The translations under genes and the position numbers were made by a program. The notes beneath the pieces were generated by a model, which saw nothing but the letters and a program-made list of their open reading frames with translations, ran no database searches and was not told where the DNA came from. A stretch of DNA of 42,034 nucleotides, from positions 1 to 42,034 of the forward strand of contig SVCS01000003.1 in the NCBI GenBank assembly GCA_015058205.1, in the 5' to 3' direction. Positions 24,430-34,740 of this stretch are shown piece by piece (within the stretch, counting starts at the first letter, position 1; the number at the start of each line of letters is the position of its first letter). This DNA is from Clostridiales bacterium. Lineage in GTDB: Bacteria; Bacillota; Clostridia; Peptostreptococcales; Anaerovoracaceae.

Positions 24430-27400
24430 ATGAGATTAGGAATAGACGTAGGATCTACAACAGTAAAACTTGTATTTCTGGATGATGACAACAATATCAT
24501 CTACAGCAGATACGAAAGGCATATGTCCAATGCGTTCCTGAAGGTACAGGAACTGATCAAAGAAGCGCATGAAGAGTTTGGTGATAAGACAATTCAGGCA
24601 GTCATCACAGGCTCCGGCGGCCTGAGTATTGCGAAGCTGATCAAGGTGCCTTTTGAACAGGAAGTCATCTCCTGCAGCAAGGCAGTGCAGACACTGATTC
24701 CGGAAACAGACACAGCAATCGAACTTGGCGGAGAAGATGCCAAGATCACTTTCTATGGACAGACGATCGAACAGAGAATGAACGGTACCTGCGCAGGCGG
24801 TACCGGTGCTTTCATCGATCAGATGGCAGTACTTCTCAATACAGATGCTGACGGACTGAACGAGGCATCAAAGAAGCATACTCTGATTTATCCGATTGCG
24901 GCAAGATGCGGCGTATTCGCCAAAACTGATATCCAGCCGCTGATCAACGATGGCGCTAAGATTGAGAATCTGGCAGCGTCCATCTTTCAGGCGGTAGTCG
25001 ATCAGACCATTTCAGGTCTGGCTTGCGGTCATCCAATCAAGGGTAAAGTTGCCTTTCTCGGCGGTCCGCTTAGTTTTCTCCCGGAGCTGAGGGAGAGATT
25101 CATTGAAACACTCAAGTTGAAGCCGGAAGAAGTCATCATACCGGAAGACGGTAAGCTCTTCGTCGCAGTAGGCGCTGCGCTTCTGGCTGGGGAGAAGGAA
25201 GAAACCAGTCTTGGTGATATCATGACGAGACTGGCCAATGCTGATCAGAGCGAGCTTAGTGATACTGCCCGCATTGAACCGCTGTTCAAAAATCAGCAGG
25301 AATATGAGGAATTCAAGGAGCGCCACGATAGAGCGAAGGTCAGACGCAAACCGTTCTCCGAAGCCAAGGGCAGACTGTTCCTCGGTATCGACGCCGGATC
25401 GACGACAACGAAATCCATCGTCATCGATGATGAAAAGAATGTTCTCTATACGTTCTACCGCAGCAATCGCGGTAAGCCGATCGCACCGATCATCGAGATG
25501 CTTAAGGATGTATACGACAAGATGCCGGAAGGCTGCTATATCGGCGGCACGGCGGTGACAGGATACGGAGAGAACCTCATTAAGGCAGCCTTCAAGTGCG
25601 ACATGGGTGAGATTGAAACCATGGCCCATTACAAGGGCGCGGAGGAATTCCTGCCGGGCGTTGAGTTTATCCTGGATATCGGCGGTCAGGACATGAAATG
25701 TATGAAGATCCAGGACAACGCCATCTATGACATCATGCTCAACGAGGCATGTTCTTCCGGATGCGGTTCCTTCATTGAAACCTATGCCAAGTCGGTGCAG
25801 ATGAGCGTTCCTGATTTTGCCCAGGAAGCCCTCTTTGCCGAAGGACCGGTCGATCTTGGAACGAGATGTACGGTATTCATGAACTCCAAGGTAAAGCAGG
25901 CGCAGAAGGAAGGCGCAACCATTGGAGATATTTCCGCGGGGCTGTCTTATTCCGTGATCAAGAACGCCCTCTACAAAGTCATCAAACTCAGAAATCCTGA
26001 GGACGCCGGTGAGAAGGTCGTCGTACAGGGCGGCACATTCCTCAATGAAGCTGTACTCAGATCCATTGAGAAGATTCTCGGTAAGGATGTGGTTCGGCCT
26101 GACATTTCCGGACTGATGGGAGCATTCGGAGCAGCACTAATTGCCCGCAGCAACTACAAGGGCGGTGAATCCAGCCTGCTGAAGAGAGATGAGCTGGAGA
26201 GCTTTGATGTAGAAACATCTACAACAAGATGCAGAAGATGCGAAAACAACTGTCTCCTGACCATCAATAAATTTGCAGATGGCAGCAGACTCATCACCGG
26301 AAACAGATGTGAAAAGGGAGAAGGCAAGACAGAAGCTACACACAGTGAACTGCCGAACCTCTATGAGTATAAATTCAACAGATTGTTCCAGTACATCCCT
26401 CTGAAAGCGGAAGATGCTCCAAGAGGGGAAGTCGGCATTCCTAGAGTGCTCAATATGTATGAGAACTATCCGTTCTGGTTCACGTTCTGGACGCAGCTTG
26501 GATATAGTGTTGTCCTTTCACCGCAGTCTCGGAAATCCATCTATGAGATGGGCATGGATACCATTTCCTCAGATACAGCATGCTATCCGGCGAAGATTGT
26601 CCATGGACATATCAAATGGCTGGCGGAGCACGGTCTCAGATTCATCTTCTATCCAAGCATCAACTATGAGCGTGTAGAAGATCCGAAACAGCCGAACCAC
26701 TACAATTGTCCAATCGTTGCAACTTACCCTGAGGTCATTGCAAACAATATGGACGAAGTGATTGCAGAGAACGGAATAGACTTCATGCATCCATTCTTGC
26801 CGTATGATAATGACAAGTATCTCATCGATGAACTTGCAGATGTTCTGAAGGACAAAGGCATCACAAAGCAGGAGATACGCCATGCGGTCAGAGCTGCACG
26901 CCGTGAAGACGAACAGTTTCACAAGGATATGAGAAAGGCAGGAGAAGATGCCCTGAAGTATGCGGAGGAGCACGGCGTTAAGAGCATCATCCTGGCAGGA
27001 AGACCGTATCATGTGGATCCGGAGATCAACCACGGCCTCGACAAGATGATCAACTCCTTCGGTATGGTGGTTCTCACAGAGGATTCCATCGCTCATAAAG
27101 CGAAGCTGGAACGGCCGATCAGAGTCCTCGACCAGTGGATGTACCACTCGAGAATGTACCGGGCAGCAATATTTGCAGGCACGAGAAACGATATCGAGAT
27201 GATTCAGCTGAACTCCTTCGGCTGCGGTCTTGATGCGGTTACGACAGATCAGGTGCAGGAGATTTGCCACAAGAACAACAAGCTCTACACCGTTCTGAAG
27301 ATCGATGAAGGTTCAAACCTGGGGGCCGCCAAGATCAGAATCAGATCACTGCGCGCAGCCATGTCTGAACGTGAAAAGAACGAGGTCAAAGCAAAACCTG

Positions 27401-28662
27401 ACAATTCACCTTATGAGCGCGCTTACTTCACCAAGCAGATGCGGGATGACAATTACACCATCATGATGCCGCAGATGTCACCGATTCACTGGAATCTGGT
27501 GGAGGCTATGATGCGTTCCTGCGGATACAATGCGAAGCAGCTGCCGCCGGTCAGTGTACATGCCGTCGATGAAGGACTGAAGTATGTTAACAACGATGCG
27601 TGCTATCCGACCATCGTAACCCTGGGGCAGACCATCGCTGCGCTCAAATCAGGAGAATATGATTTAGATAAAACTGCCATATTCATGTCCCAGACAGGAG
27701 GGCAGTGCAGAGCATCCAATTATGTTTCCCTCCTGCGAAAGGCGCTGAAGGACCTGGATATGTCGCAGATTCCGATCATATCCGTAAATATGGCCGGTCT
27801 GGAAAAGAATCCGGGATTTAACCTCCTGGATTGGAACCTGATCAAAAAGGGCATGATGGCTGTTGTGTACGGCGACCTGTTCATGAGAGTGCTCTATTCC
27901 ACAAGACCATATGAGGTGGAGCCGGGTAGTGCCAACGCTCTCTATGAGAAGTGGAATGAGATTGCCATGGAGAACTGCAGAAATGGCAACTGGAATGAGT
28001 TCAAGAAGAACTGCAAGGGAATCTGCATGGACTTCGATGAACTGCCTTTGCGGGATATCAAAAAGCCGAAGGTCGGCGTAGTCGGTGAGATTCTCGTCAA
28101 ATATCATCCTACGGCAAACAACGATATCGTAGGGGTTATCGAGGAAGAGGGCGGCGAAGCAGTCGTGCTCGATCTTCTCGATTTTATCCTTTACGGAATG
28201 TACAATAAGACCTTCAACTATGAGCATCTTTCGGGAACATATATGCAGATGAAAGGCAACAACGCCGCCATTTCGATTCTGGAGAAAATCAGAAAGCCTG
28301 CCAGAGTCGCGCTCAGAGAATCAAAGAGATTCCATGAGCCGGCCCACATAGAAGAAACTGCCAAATCCGCCCAGCAGGTCATCTCCCTGGGGAACCAGTG
28401 CGGTGAAGGCTGGCTTCTGACAGGTGAAATGGTGGAACTGATCGAAAACGGCGTCGAAAACATCGCTTGTCTGCAGCCCTTTGCCTGCCTGCCGAACCAC
28501 GTAACCGGCAAAGGCATGATGAAGGCAATGCGAAAGTTCAGTCCGAAGGCCAATATCGTAGCCATCGACTTCGACCCGGGTGCGTCCCATGTCAATCAGC
28601 TCAACCGTATCAAACTGATGATGACAACGGCACACAAAAACCTGAAAGAGTCACAGCAGTAA
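24430..28662 (+). CDS. Giant acyl-CoA dehydratase activase-related fusion (two BcrA/HgdC-type ASKHA domains, DUF2229, HgdB-like)
   Basis: A 1410-residue cytoplasmic protein. Domains: ASKHA ATPase 1 (about 1-255; [13 protein letters not shown]), ASKHA ATPase 2 (about 316-580; [14 protein letters not shown]), a CxxCxxxC...C segment ([11 protein letters not shown], about 597-607), a DUF2229-type region ([19 protein letters not shown]), and a C-terminal part related to 2-hydroxyacyl-CoA dehydratase subunits. HgdC-type activases hold a [4Fe-4S] cluster between two subunits and use ATP to inject one electron into a dehydratase. Each ASKHA domain here keeps both cluster-type cysteines ([19 protein letters not shown] and [20 protein letters not shown]), so the protein could form the cluster within one chain. 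No separate dehydratase subunits are adjacent. The true substrate of these large fusions is not known to me. A weak AGGATGG precedes the ATG. Confidence 0.88.
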   Translation: MRLGIDVGSTTVKLVFLDDDNNIIYSRYERHMSNAFLKVQELIKEAHEEFGDKTIQAVITGSGGLSIAKLIKVPFEQEVISCSKAVQTLIPETDTAIELGGEDAKITFYGQTIEQRMNGTCAGGTGAFIDQMAVLLNTDADGLNEASKKHTLIYPIAARCGVFAKTDIQPLINDGAKIENLAASIFQAVVDQTISGLACGHPIKGKVAFLGGPLSFLPELRERFIETLKLKPEEVIIPEDGKLFVAVGAALLAGEKEETSLGDIMTRLANADQSELSDTARIEPLFKNQQEYEEFKERHDRAKVRRKPFSEAKGRLFLGIDAGSTTTKSIVIDDEKNVLYTFYRSNRGKPIAPIIEMLKDVYDKMPEGCYIGGTAVTGYGENLIKAAFKCDMGEIETMAHYKGAEEFLPGVEFILDIGGQDMKCMKIQDNAIYDIMLNEACSSGCGSFIETYAKSVQMSVPDFAQEALFAEGPVDLGTRCTVFMNSKVKQAQKEGATIGDISAGLSYSVIKNALYKVIKLRNPEDAGEKVVVQGGTFLNEAVLRSIEKILGKDVVRPDISGLMGAFGAALIARSNYKGGESSLLKRDELESFDVETSTTRCRRCENNCLLTINKFADGSRLITGNRCEKGEGKTEATHSELPNLYEYKFNRLFQYIPLKAEDAPRGEVGIPRVLNMYENYPFWFTFWTQLGYSVVLSPQSRKSIYEMGMDTISSDTACYPAKIVHGHIKWLAEHGLRFIFYPSINYERVEDPKQPNHYNCPIVATYPEVIANNMDEVIAENGIDFMHPFLPYDNDKYLIDELADVLKDKGITKQEIRHAVRAARREDEQFHKDMRKAGEDALKYAEEHGVKSIILAGRPYHVDPEINHGLDKMINSFGMVVLTEDSIAHKAKLERPIRVLDQWMYHSRMYRAAIFAGTRNDIEMIQLNSFGCGLDAVTTDQVQEICHKNNKLYTVLKIDEGSNLGAAKIRIRSLRAAMSEREKNEVKAKPDNSPYERAYFTKQMRDDNYTIMMPQMSPIHWNLVEAMMRSCGYNAKQLPPVSVHAVDEGLKYVNNDACYPTIVTLGQTIAALKSGEYDLDKTAIFMSQTGGQCRASNYVSLLRKALKDLDMSQIPIISVNMAGLEKNPGFNLLDWNLIKKGMMAVVYGDLFMRVLYSTRPYEVEPGSANALYEKWNEIAMENCRNGNWNEFKKNCKGICMDFDELPLRDIKKPKVGVVGEILVKYHPTANNDIVGVIEEEGGEAVVLDLLDFILYGMYNKTFNYEHLSGTYMQMKGNNAAISILEKIRKPARVALRESKRFHEPAHIEETAKSAQQVISLGNQCGEGWLLTGEMVELIENGVENIACLQPFACLPNHVTGKGMMKAMRKFSPKANIVAIDFDPGASHVNQLNRIKLMMTTAHKNLKESQQ

Positions 28663-28683
28663 TGCTTGAGCAGGCGAAAGAAC

Positions 28684-28712
28684 TTGCAGATAATGACGAT
28701 AGGGGATAGAAT
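28684..28712 (+). promoter_or_regulatory. Promoter of yebC
   Basis: TTGCAG (28684-28689), 17-nt spacer, TAGAAT (28707-28712), 36 nt before the ATG. Confidence 0.7.
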
Positions 28713-28748
28713 AGAGATAAGCAAATATATTTTTAAGGAGGCGTCTTT

Positions 28749-29483
28749 ATGGGAAGACACGGTACAATAGCAGGAAGAAAAGCAGCGCAGGATTCCAAGC
28801 GCTCAGCAATGTTTACGAAGTACGGCAGACAGATTATCGTTGCCGCCAAGGCAGGAGGAGATCCTGAATACAACGCGACGCTCAGAGTAGCGATCGAAAA
28901 GGCAAAAGCAATCGGCATGCCGAATGATAATATAAAGAGAGCCATCAAAAAAGGTACAGGCGAACTGGAAGGTGAATCCTATTCTGAACTGAATTTTGAA
29001 GGCTATGGCGTTGGCGGCGTTGCCGTTATCGTAGAAGCACTGACTGACAACACGAACAGAACAACATCCGCTGTCAGATCGACTTTTGACAAGCACGGCG
29101 GAAATCTGGGAACACCGGGATGTGTATCCTATATGTTCGCACGTAAGGGTGTGATCATCATTGAGAAAACAGATGAAATCGATGAGGATGAACTGATGAT
29201 GACTGCCCTCGATGCAGGTGCTGACGATATGATCGTCAATGAAGACAGTTTCGAGGTTCTGACAGAGCCTTCCGCTTACACGGATGTGCACGGTGCGCTG
29301 ACAGATGCGGGCTATGAATTCGTGGAATCCGAAATCGAATATGTCCCTTCTATGGAAGCAGCACCAAAGGATGAAAAGGATCTCAAGAAACTGAAGAAGA
29401 TGATTGACATTCTGGAAGATAATGATGACGTACAGAAAGTACATCACAACTGCAGCGTAGATCTTGAAAGCATAGAGCTGTAG
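28749..29483 (+). CDS. yebC: YebC/PmpR family protein (TACO1-like)
   Basis: A 244-residue protein of the YebC family, described variously as transcriptional regulators and as translation factors that ease ribosome stalling (TACO1-like). The N-terminus MGRHGTIAGRKAAQDSKRS is the family hallmark (core AGRKAAQDSKR), followed by ARVAIEKAKAIGMPNDNIKRAI-type sequence (here AIGMPNDNIKRAI), the glycine-rich FEGYGVGGVAVIVEALTDN, and DKHGGNLGTPGCVSYMF. Length is typical. TTTAAGGAGG lies 8 nt before the ATG, and it has its own promoter. The 6S RNA gene follows. Confidence 0.95.
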   Translation: MGRHGTIAGRKAAQDSKRSAMFTKYGRQIIVAAKAGGDPEYNATLRVAIEKAKAIGMPNDNIKRAIKKGTGELEGESYSELNFEGYGVGGVAVIVEALTDNTNRTTSAVRSTFDKHGGNLGTPGCVSYMFARKGVIIIEKTDEIDEDELMMTALDAGADDMIVNEDSFEVLTEPSAYTDVHGALTDAGYEFVESEIEYVPSMEAAPKDEKDLKKLKKMIDILEDNDDVQKVHHNCSVDLESIEL

Positions 29484-29526
29484 TATGTTCGGCCTCAGGC
29501 CGTTCTATAAAAATGACATTGTAAAT

Positions 29527-29710
29527 AATCCTGAAGTGTTCGTTGGGAATCTATAATTCAACCTACATCATCACATAGGGAATCCGGGTCCAATCTGAAC
29601 GATGTCAGGCCTGCTTGACAGGAAGACAGAACGCAGAGGCAGGATACCCACCTAACATTCGTTAGGGCGTGAATTATAACCCTGACGGCATGTCGGGATT
29701 ATTGTTTTTT
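29527..29710 (+). ncRNA. ssrS: 6S RNA (SsrS), Firmicute type, with 3' terminator
   Basis: The region has the features of 6S RNA, which binds housekeeping RNA polymerase holoenzyme and mimics an open promoter. The 5' end AATCCTGAAGTGTTCGTTGG resembles Firmicute 6S starts, and the 3' end CGGCATGTCGGGATTATT matches their typical 3' end. AATAATCC (29524-29531) pairs with GGATTATT (29696-29703), closing one long irregular hairpin of about 180 nt. TTTTTT at 29705-29710 ends it. The exact ends and the promoter are estimates. The region has no credible coding content. The next gene begins 37 nt later. Confidence 0.82.
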
Positions 29711-29746
29711 ATCGGTTCGTATGAAAGAACGAAGGAGAACAGATTC

Positions 29747-30568
29747 ATGACTGCACTCACACCGCGTGAAATCATGATCAAACAGTCTGACGCTTCGCTG
29801 CCGAAGGCGGAGGGCGGAGCCGGCAGGCTTTTTGTTCTGGCTATGATGGCAGGTGCATTCATAGCCCTTGGCGCGCAGGCTTCTCTGATGGCATCCTTTA
29901 ACCTGACTTCTGATCCGGCCACATTCGGGGTCGGTAAGGTAGTTATGGGTGCTGTATTCCCTGTTGGATTGATGATGGTCGTATTATGCGGCGCAGAACT
30001 ATTTACTGGAAACTGTCTCATGGTAATCGGCATCCTTGATAAGAGAATCAGAGTATCCCAGATGCTCAGGAACTGGGCTATTGTTTACATCGGAAATCTA
30101 GCGGGCTCTCTCATCATCGTCTTCTGTATCGCTTACAGCGGACTCTGGGATTCCGGCGCAGGGCTTCTGGGAGCAGTTACAGTCAAGACTGCCGTCGGCA
30201 AGTGCAGTCTGAGCTTCGGAAGAGCTGTGATTCTCGGTGTATTCTGTAATTTTCTGGTCTGTCTTGCCGTTTGGATGGCAACCGGCTCCCAGGAAACCAT
30301 CGGTAAGATATTCGCCATCTGGTTCTGTATAGGACTGTTTATTATATCCGGATTTGAGCACAGTGTTGCGAACATGTATTTCATTCCAGCAGGAATGATT
30401 GCAGCGGGAAATGAAGCTTATGTCAATATGCTTGGTCTTGACACAGGATCGCTCACACTATTCGGATTTCTGATAAAAAATCTGCTTCCTGTAACCATTG
30501 GCAACATCATTGGTGGTTCGTTCTTTGTCGGCGTTACCTACTGGGGATGTTACAGGGACCGGAAGTAA
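29747..30568 (+). CDS. Formate/nitrite transporter family (FNT) channel
   Basis: FNT proteins are pentameric membrane channels for small monovalent anions such as formate, nitrite or hydrosulfide. The 273-residue protein has six hydrophobic segments, with ALGAQASLMASF after the first helix, GAELFTGNCLMV in the second, the NFLVCLAVWMA segment (including the NxxVC motif before it) and GFEHSVANMYFIPAGM near the pore. The last contains the FEHxxxNM signature with the conserved central His region. The ORF track starts at 29669, inside the 6S RNA; GAAGGAGAAC at 29731-29740 selects ATG 29747. In a fermenting anaerobe a formate role is likely but not shown. Confidence 0.93.
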   Translation: MTALTPREIMIKQSDASLPKAEGGAGRLFVLAMMAGAFIALGAQASLMASFNLTSDPATFGVGKVVMGAVFPVGLMMVVLCGAELFTGNCLMVIGILDKRIRVSQMLRNWAIVYIGNLAGSLIIVFCIAYSGLWDSGAGLLGAVTVKTAVGKCSLSFGRAVILGVFCNFLVCLAVWMATGSQETIGKIFAIWFCIGLFIISGFEHSVANMYFIPAGMIAAGNEAYVNMLGLDTGSLTLFGFLIKNLLPVTIGNIIGGSFFVGVTYWGCYRDRK

Positions 30569-30597
30569 CAGTTTCAAAAATGTGACGGAGGTCAAAA

Positions 30598-31245
30598 ATG
30601 TTTGGAAGGAAAAATAAAGACGAATCAGCTGAAATGAAACCAGCAAAGACACAGAAGACAGCGAATCTGAAAAAACTGGAAGATCTGTACTACGCTGCGG
30701 AAAATGCGAGAAAGAACGCCTATGCTCCATATTCCGATTTCAAAGTAGGAGCAGCGCTTCTTGTCAGACCGAATGAAGATTCCGTGCTTCCTGTCAACAA
30801 GATTTATACAGGTGTCAACATTGAGAACGGATCCTATGGTGCAACGCTCTGCGCAGAACGTGTTGCCTTTGCAAAGGCAATATCAGATGGTGTCCTGAAT
30901 TACGATATTGGTCAGAACCCATTCATTGCCATTGCCGTTTCAGCTGGTGAAGAAGAGGCTCTTCCATGTGGAATCTGCCGACAGTTTATGAGCGAATTTG
31001 CTCCCGAGATTACTGTTGTTACGAAAGCGGATAAACAGATCAGACTGAGAAATCTGACACAGCTTCTTCCGGAGAGTTTCCAGCTGAATAAAGATGGAAT
31101 CACGGAGTTTCCTGTCGGGGAAGCAGAGGGAACCGCAGAAGATCCTGAAATACCGGGAACTATAGAAGAAACGGCAACACCGGATGTGGCTGATGCACCT
31201 GAAGAATCCGCAGAGCCGGCAGAAACCGAAGAACAGACAGAATAA
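30598..31245 (+). CDS. cdd: Cytidine deaminase with N- and C-terminal extensions
   Basis: Cytidine deaminase converts cytidine and deoxycytidine to uridines in pyrimidine salvage. The core (about residues 22-160) has NAYAPYSDFKVGAALL, NIENGSYGATLCAERVA (zinc Cys and catalytic Glu) and LPCGICRQ (two zinc Cys), the three-cysteine small tetrameric type of Firmicutes. Core enzymes are about 130-140 residues; this one has 215, with a lysine-rich N-terminal extension of about 20 residues (FGRKNKDESAEMKPAK) and an acidic, Pro/Glu/Thr/Ala-rich tail of about 45 residues. GACGGAGGTC lies 6-8 nt before the ATG. The gene is 25 nt before the polA start. Confidence 0.93.
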   Translation: MFGRKNKDESAEMKPAKTQKTANLKKLEDLYYAAENARKNAYAPYSDFKVGAALLVRPNEDSVLPVNKIYTGVNIENGSYGATLCAERVAFAKAISDGVLNYDIGQNPFIAIAVSAGEEEALPCGICRQFMSEFAPEITVVTKADKQIRLRNLTQLLPESFQLNKDGITEFPVGEAEGTAEDPEIPGTIEETATPDVADAPEESAEPAETEEQTE

Positions 31246-31270
31246 GATACCTGCAGAAGGACAGTACTTT

Positions 31271-33955
31271 ATGAAGAGAATTGCGCTTATTGATGGAAAC
31301 AGTTTAATCAACAGAGCATATTACGCCATGCGGAATCCTATGATCACAAAGGATGGTATATACACTCATGGCATTTTTGGCTTCATCAATATGATGGACA
31401 AAATCAGGAAGGACTATGACCCTGAATATATGGCCATCGCTTTTGATATGAAAGCCCCTACATTCCGGCATGAGCAGTATGACGAATATAAAGCAGGGCG
31501 TAAAAAGATGCCGCCGGAACTTGCTATGGAGATACCTATCCTCAAGGATATTCTGGATGCTATGAATATCAGAAGGGTGGAGCTGGAAGGATACGAGGCT
31601 GATGATATCATCGGCACGCTTGTACGCATGAGCGAAGAAAAAGGTCTGGAACCATTTGTATTTACAGGAGACCGGGATCAGCTTCAACTGGCAACGGATG
31701 TGACGAAGATTGTCTACACAAAGAGGGGAGTATCTGAATTTGATCTTTATGATCATGATGCTTTTTGCGAAGCCTATGGGTTTACGCCAATACAACTTAT
31801 TGACTACAAAGGTCTGGCTGGAGATTCTTCAGATAATATTCCCGGTATTCCCGGCGTTGGTGCAAAGACTGCTACAAAGCTCATTCAGCAGTATGGCAGT
31901 GTAGAAGAAATCATCGCCAATGCTGATGAAATCAAACCAGCTGGTCTTCAGGCGAAGGTCAAGGACAATGTTCAGCAGGCTATGATGAGCAAACGTCTTG
32001 CGACGATCATGACACAGGTGCCCCTTGATATTACAGTAGATGACTGTCTTATAAAAGAACCAGACTATGACAGGCTGATAGAATTGTACAGAAAGCTGGA
32101 GTTCAACAGATTCCTAAGCAGATTGAAAGTCAGTCCTTCCGTACAGGAAACAGTGGCTGAAGTCAGCGTTCCTGAAGATACTGTGAAAGCAGAAGACATT
32201 GAGAGAATCATCATCAAAGAATCAGGACAGCTCGACAGTATCGACATCAGCGGCAGGACTGTTCTGAAAGTTTTCGGTAATCCAAGTCATACTGAGTCGC
32301 CTGTAATCGACTCTGTTGCCATGCTCAATCAGGGGAAGTATTACTTTGTAGAGCATGAGGGTCTCAATGGCCTGGGTGACTGGCTGAAAGAGCAGATGGC
32401 GTCGGAGAATCCGCCGAAATTTGCAGGACATGATATCAAAAGCGCTTATTACATGTTTATGTGCTGCTATGATTTGTCTGGATTTATCACGGAATTTGAT
32501 ACAGCCATTGCCCAATATGTGCTGGATTCAGGCAGAAGCAATTATGAACTGCCGGCGCTGAGCAATGAATATCTCCATACGAGTATTCAGGAGGAAAAGG
32601 ATTTCATCGCTTCCAATGCACAGATAGATCTGTTTGCAGACAATATGAAGGCTTATGAGGATTACGGTCTGTCATGGTGTGTGACCGTCAGCAATCTGGA
32701 AAGCCTCCAGAAAGCTCAAATCAGCGGTCAGAAGCTCGAACGAGTTCTTTATGATGTGGAGCTTCCACTCATTGAAGTTATGGCTGCAATGGAAAAAGAA
32801 GGCTTCAGATCGGATCGGGCATTTCTTACGGACTTTGGAAAAACCTTGTCTCTTGAGATCGATAAACTGGCAGCTGAAATCCATGAGATGGCAGGCGAGG
32901 AGTTTAACATTAACTCCACGCAGCAGTTAGGCGATATTCTGTTTGAGAAACTGGAGCTCAAACACGGTAAAAAAACAAAGCGAGGATATTCCACCAGTGC
33001 GGAGGTGCTTGAGAAGATCAAAAACGATCATCCAATCATTCCTGCCATTCTCGAATACAGAACACTGACAAAGCTGAAGAGTACATATGTCGATGGTCTG
33101 ATTCCTCTCATCCATCAGGATGGGAAGATTCATGCCCACTTCCAGCAGACGGTTGCTGCGACAGGAAGAATCAGCTGCACAGAACCGAATCTGCAAAACA
33201 TTCCAATCAGACAGGAACTGGGCCGGCAGCTTCGGAAAGCGTTCGTTCCGGATAATGAGGAGTGTCTGCTCATTGGTGCCGATTACTCTCAGATCGAGCT
33301 GAGAGTACTTGCCCATATGTCAGGCGATCAAGCGCTGATTGATGCATTCAATAAAGGGGAAGATATTCACAGAGCGACAGCGGCAAACGTGCTCGGTATC
33401 CCGGAAGAAGAAATCACCCCTGCTGAGAGAAGCAGAGCAAAGGCTGTAAACTTCGGAGTGATATACGGCATGAGTGCATTTGGTCTTTCCGGAGAGTTGG
33501 ATATCTCGCGCAAAGAAGCGGATGATTATATCAAGGCTTATTTTGAAAAGCACGAACAGGTCAAGAAATTCATGGATGACGCGGTTGCTTTTGCAAAAGC
33601 AGAAGGGTATGTTTCGACGCTCATGGGGCGGAAACGTTTCATTAAGGAAATCAACGCGTCTAACTACATGGTCAGGCAGATCGGCGAACGTCTTGCAATG
33701 AATTCCCCGATTCAGGGAAGTGCTGCTGACATCATCAAGATTGCCATGATCAAGGTGTATGATGCCATCAGAACTGCGGGACTGAGATCCAGACTGATAC
33801 TGCAGATTCATGACGAACTTGTGATCAACACATATCCTGATGAAAAAGAAACAATAGAGAAATTGATAGTAGATAATATGGAATCAGCCTATGAACTGGC
33901 CGTTGAGCTGAAGGCTGATCTGAATGAAGGAAAGAACTGGTACGAACTGAAATGA
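31271..33955 (+). CDS. polA: DNA polymerase I
   Basis: PolA fills gaps and removes RNA primers in replication and repair. The 894-residue protein has a 5' nuclease domain (about 1-290; GDRDQLQLATD and the helix-hairpin-helix GIPGVGAKTATKLI), a degenerate 3'-5' exonuclease-fold region (about 300-480) lacking the DxE catalytic motif, and the polymerase domain with motif A DYSQIELR (about 670), motif B RSRAKAVNFGVIYG (about 720) and motif C QIHDELV (about 845). Lack of proofreading residues is common in Gram-positive PolA. The track's start (31184) lies in cdd; GAAGGA before ATG 31271 supports the shorter start MKRIALIDGNSLINRA. The stop overlaps coaE by 4 nt. Confidence 0.97.
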   Translation: MKRIALIDGNSLINRAYYAMRNPMITKDGIYTHGIFGFINMMDKIRKDYDPEYMAIAFDMKAPTFRHEQYDEYKAGRKKMPPELAMEIPILKDILDAMNIRRVELEGYEADDIIGTLVRMSEEKGLEPFVFTGDRDQLQLATDVTKIVYTKRGVSEFDLYDHDAFCEAYGFTPIQLIDYKGLAGDSSDNIPGIPGVGAKTATKLIQQYGSVEEIIANADEIKPAGLQAKVKDNVQQAMMSKRLATIMTQVPLDITVDDCLIKEPDYDRLIELYRKLEFNRFLSRLKVSPSVQETVAEVSVPEDTVKAEDIERIIIKESGQLDSIDISGRTVLKVFGNPSHTESPVIDSVAMLNQGKYYFVEHEGLNGLGDWLKEQMASENPPKFAGHDIKSAYYMFMCCYDLSGFITEFDTAIAQYVLDSGRSNYELPALSNEYLHTSIQEEKDFIASNAQIDLFADNMKAYEDYGLSWCVTVSNLESLQKAQISGQKLERVLYDVELPLIEVMAAMEKEGFRSDRAFLTDFGKTLSLEIDKLAAEIHEMAGEEFNINSTQQLGDILFEKLELKHGKKTKRGYSTSAEVLEKIKNDHPIIPAILEYRTLTKLKSTYVDGLIPLIHQDGKIHAHFQQTVAATGRISCTEPNLQNIPIRQELGRQLRKAFVPDNEECLLIGADYSQIELRVLAHMSGDQALIDAFNKGEDIHRATAANVLGIPEEEITPAERSRAKAVNFGVIYGMSAFGLSGELDISRKEADDYIKAYFEKHEQVKKFMDDAVAFAKAEGYVSTLMGRKRFIKEINASNYMVRQIGERLAMNSPIQGSAADIIKIAMIKVYDAIRTAGLRSRLILQIHDELVINTYPDEKETIEKLIVDNMESAYELAVELKADLNEGKNWYELK

Positions 33956-34560
33956 TTGTAATTGGAATTACAGGTGGAATCGGAACAGGCAAATCAACAG
34001 CTGCAGAATACCTGATTGAGAAAGGCTTCGCGCTTATCGATGCGGATCAGATCGGCAGAGATCTCACAGCAGAAGGAGAACCTATTCTCGCTGAAATCGA
34101 AGAAAAATTTGGTTGTGTATCCCATGACGGGCAGAAGGGGAATGGCCTTGTTCTCGACCGAAAAGCAATGGCAGATCTTGTCTTCAGAGACAACGAAGTG
34201 AAAGAACAGTTTGATCAGATGATGCATCAGGAAATCATCTCGATCATTGACCGTAACATTGCGGAGCTCAAACAGACAGACGCACGAGGGATTCTTCTGG
34301 ATGCACCGTTGCTTTTTGAGGCGAATATCAACGACAGGTGCGATGTTGTGATACTCATAACAGCCGATATGGATGAACGGATCGATCGAGTCAGTCAGCG
34401 TGATGATGCAGATGAAGAAGACATCCGTGACAGGATCAACAATCAGATGTCCGATGAGGAAAAAGCAAAATACGCTGATTTTGTCATCGACAATTCCGGA
34501 GAACCGGAAGATATGTTTGCGCAGCTTGATGATATTATAGATTACCTTGGCCTTGAATAA
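33952..34560 (+). CDS. coaE: Dephospho-CoA kinase
   Basis: CoaE phosphorylates dephospho-CoA at the 3' hydroxyl in the last step of CoA synthesis. The 202-residue protein has the P-loop GITGGIGTGKST (residues 5-16), the DADQIGRDL segment that follows it, and LLDAPLLFEANIND in the lid region, all family features. It overlaps polA by the ATGA sequence; polA-coaE adjacency is common in Firmicutes. No terminator is seen between it and the tRNA-Leu promoter at 34593. Confidence 0.95.
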   Translation: MIVIGITGGIGTGKSTAAEYLIEKGFALIDADQIGRDLTAEGEPILAEIEEKFGCVSHDGQKGNGLVLDRKAMADLVFRDNEVKEQFDQMMHQEIISIIDRNIAELKQTDARGILLDAPLLFEANINDRCDVVILITADMDERIDRVSQRDDADEEDIRDRINNQMSDEEKAKYADFVIDNSGEPEDMFAQLDDIIDYLGLE

Positions 34561-34592
34561 ATCGCTCATTCCATTACGATGTGATTTGGGTG

Positions 34593-34621
34593 TTGACAAA
34601 GGGATATGAAACAAGTAGAAT
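34593..34621 (+). promoter_or_regulatory. Promoter of tRNA-Leu (GAG)
   Basis: TTGACA (34593-34598), 17-nt spacer, TAGAAT (34616-34621); start near 34628. A small hairpin (GTGCC/GGCAC, 34628-34643) lies in the 25-nt leader before the tRNA. Confidence 0.82.
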
Positions 34622-34652
34622 GAATGAGTGCCTGCGAGGGCACACGCCACAT

Positions 34653-34735
34653 GCGGCCTTGGCGGAATTGGCAGACGCGCACGTTTGAGGGGCGTGTGGG
34701 AGACCGTGCCGGTTCAAGTCCGGCAGGCCGCACCA
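34653..34735 (+). tRNA. tRNA-Leu (anticodon GAG)
   Basis: GCGGCCT pairs with AGGCCGC, followed by discriminator A and encoded CCA. The anticodon loop TTGAGGG gives GAG (codons CUC/CUU). The GGGAGACC variable arm is of class II size, as expected for Leu, and the T-loop TTCAAGT is normal. Confidence 0.95.
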
Positions 34736-34740
34736 TTTAG

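Noticed and set aside
26569-27270. 233-codon minus-strand ORF inside the activase fusion
   Set aside because: Antisense shadow; the plus-strand frame is continuous and conserved-looking.
28663-28709. 15-codon ORF right after the activase stop (TAATG overlap)
   Set aside because: It has no ribosome site, and the yebC promoter lies inside it; too short to support.
29488-29504. CGGCCTCAGGCCG palindrome after yebC as a terminator
   Set aside because: The loop would be about one base and no T run follows, so a functional hairpin terminator is unlikely.
29669-29746. Upstream extension of the FNT ORF
   Set aside because: It lies within the 6S RNA and its terminator; the strong ribosome site points to ATG 29747.
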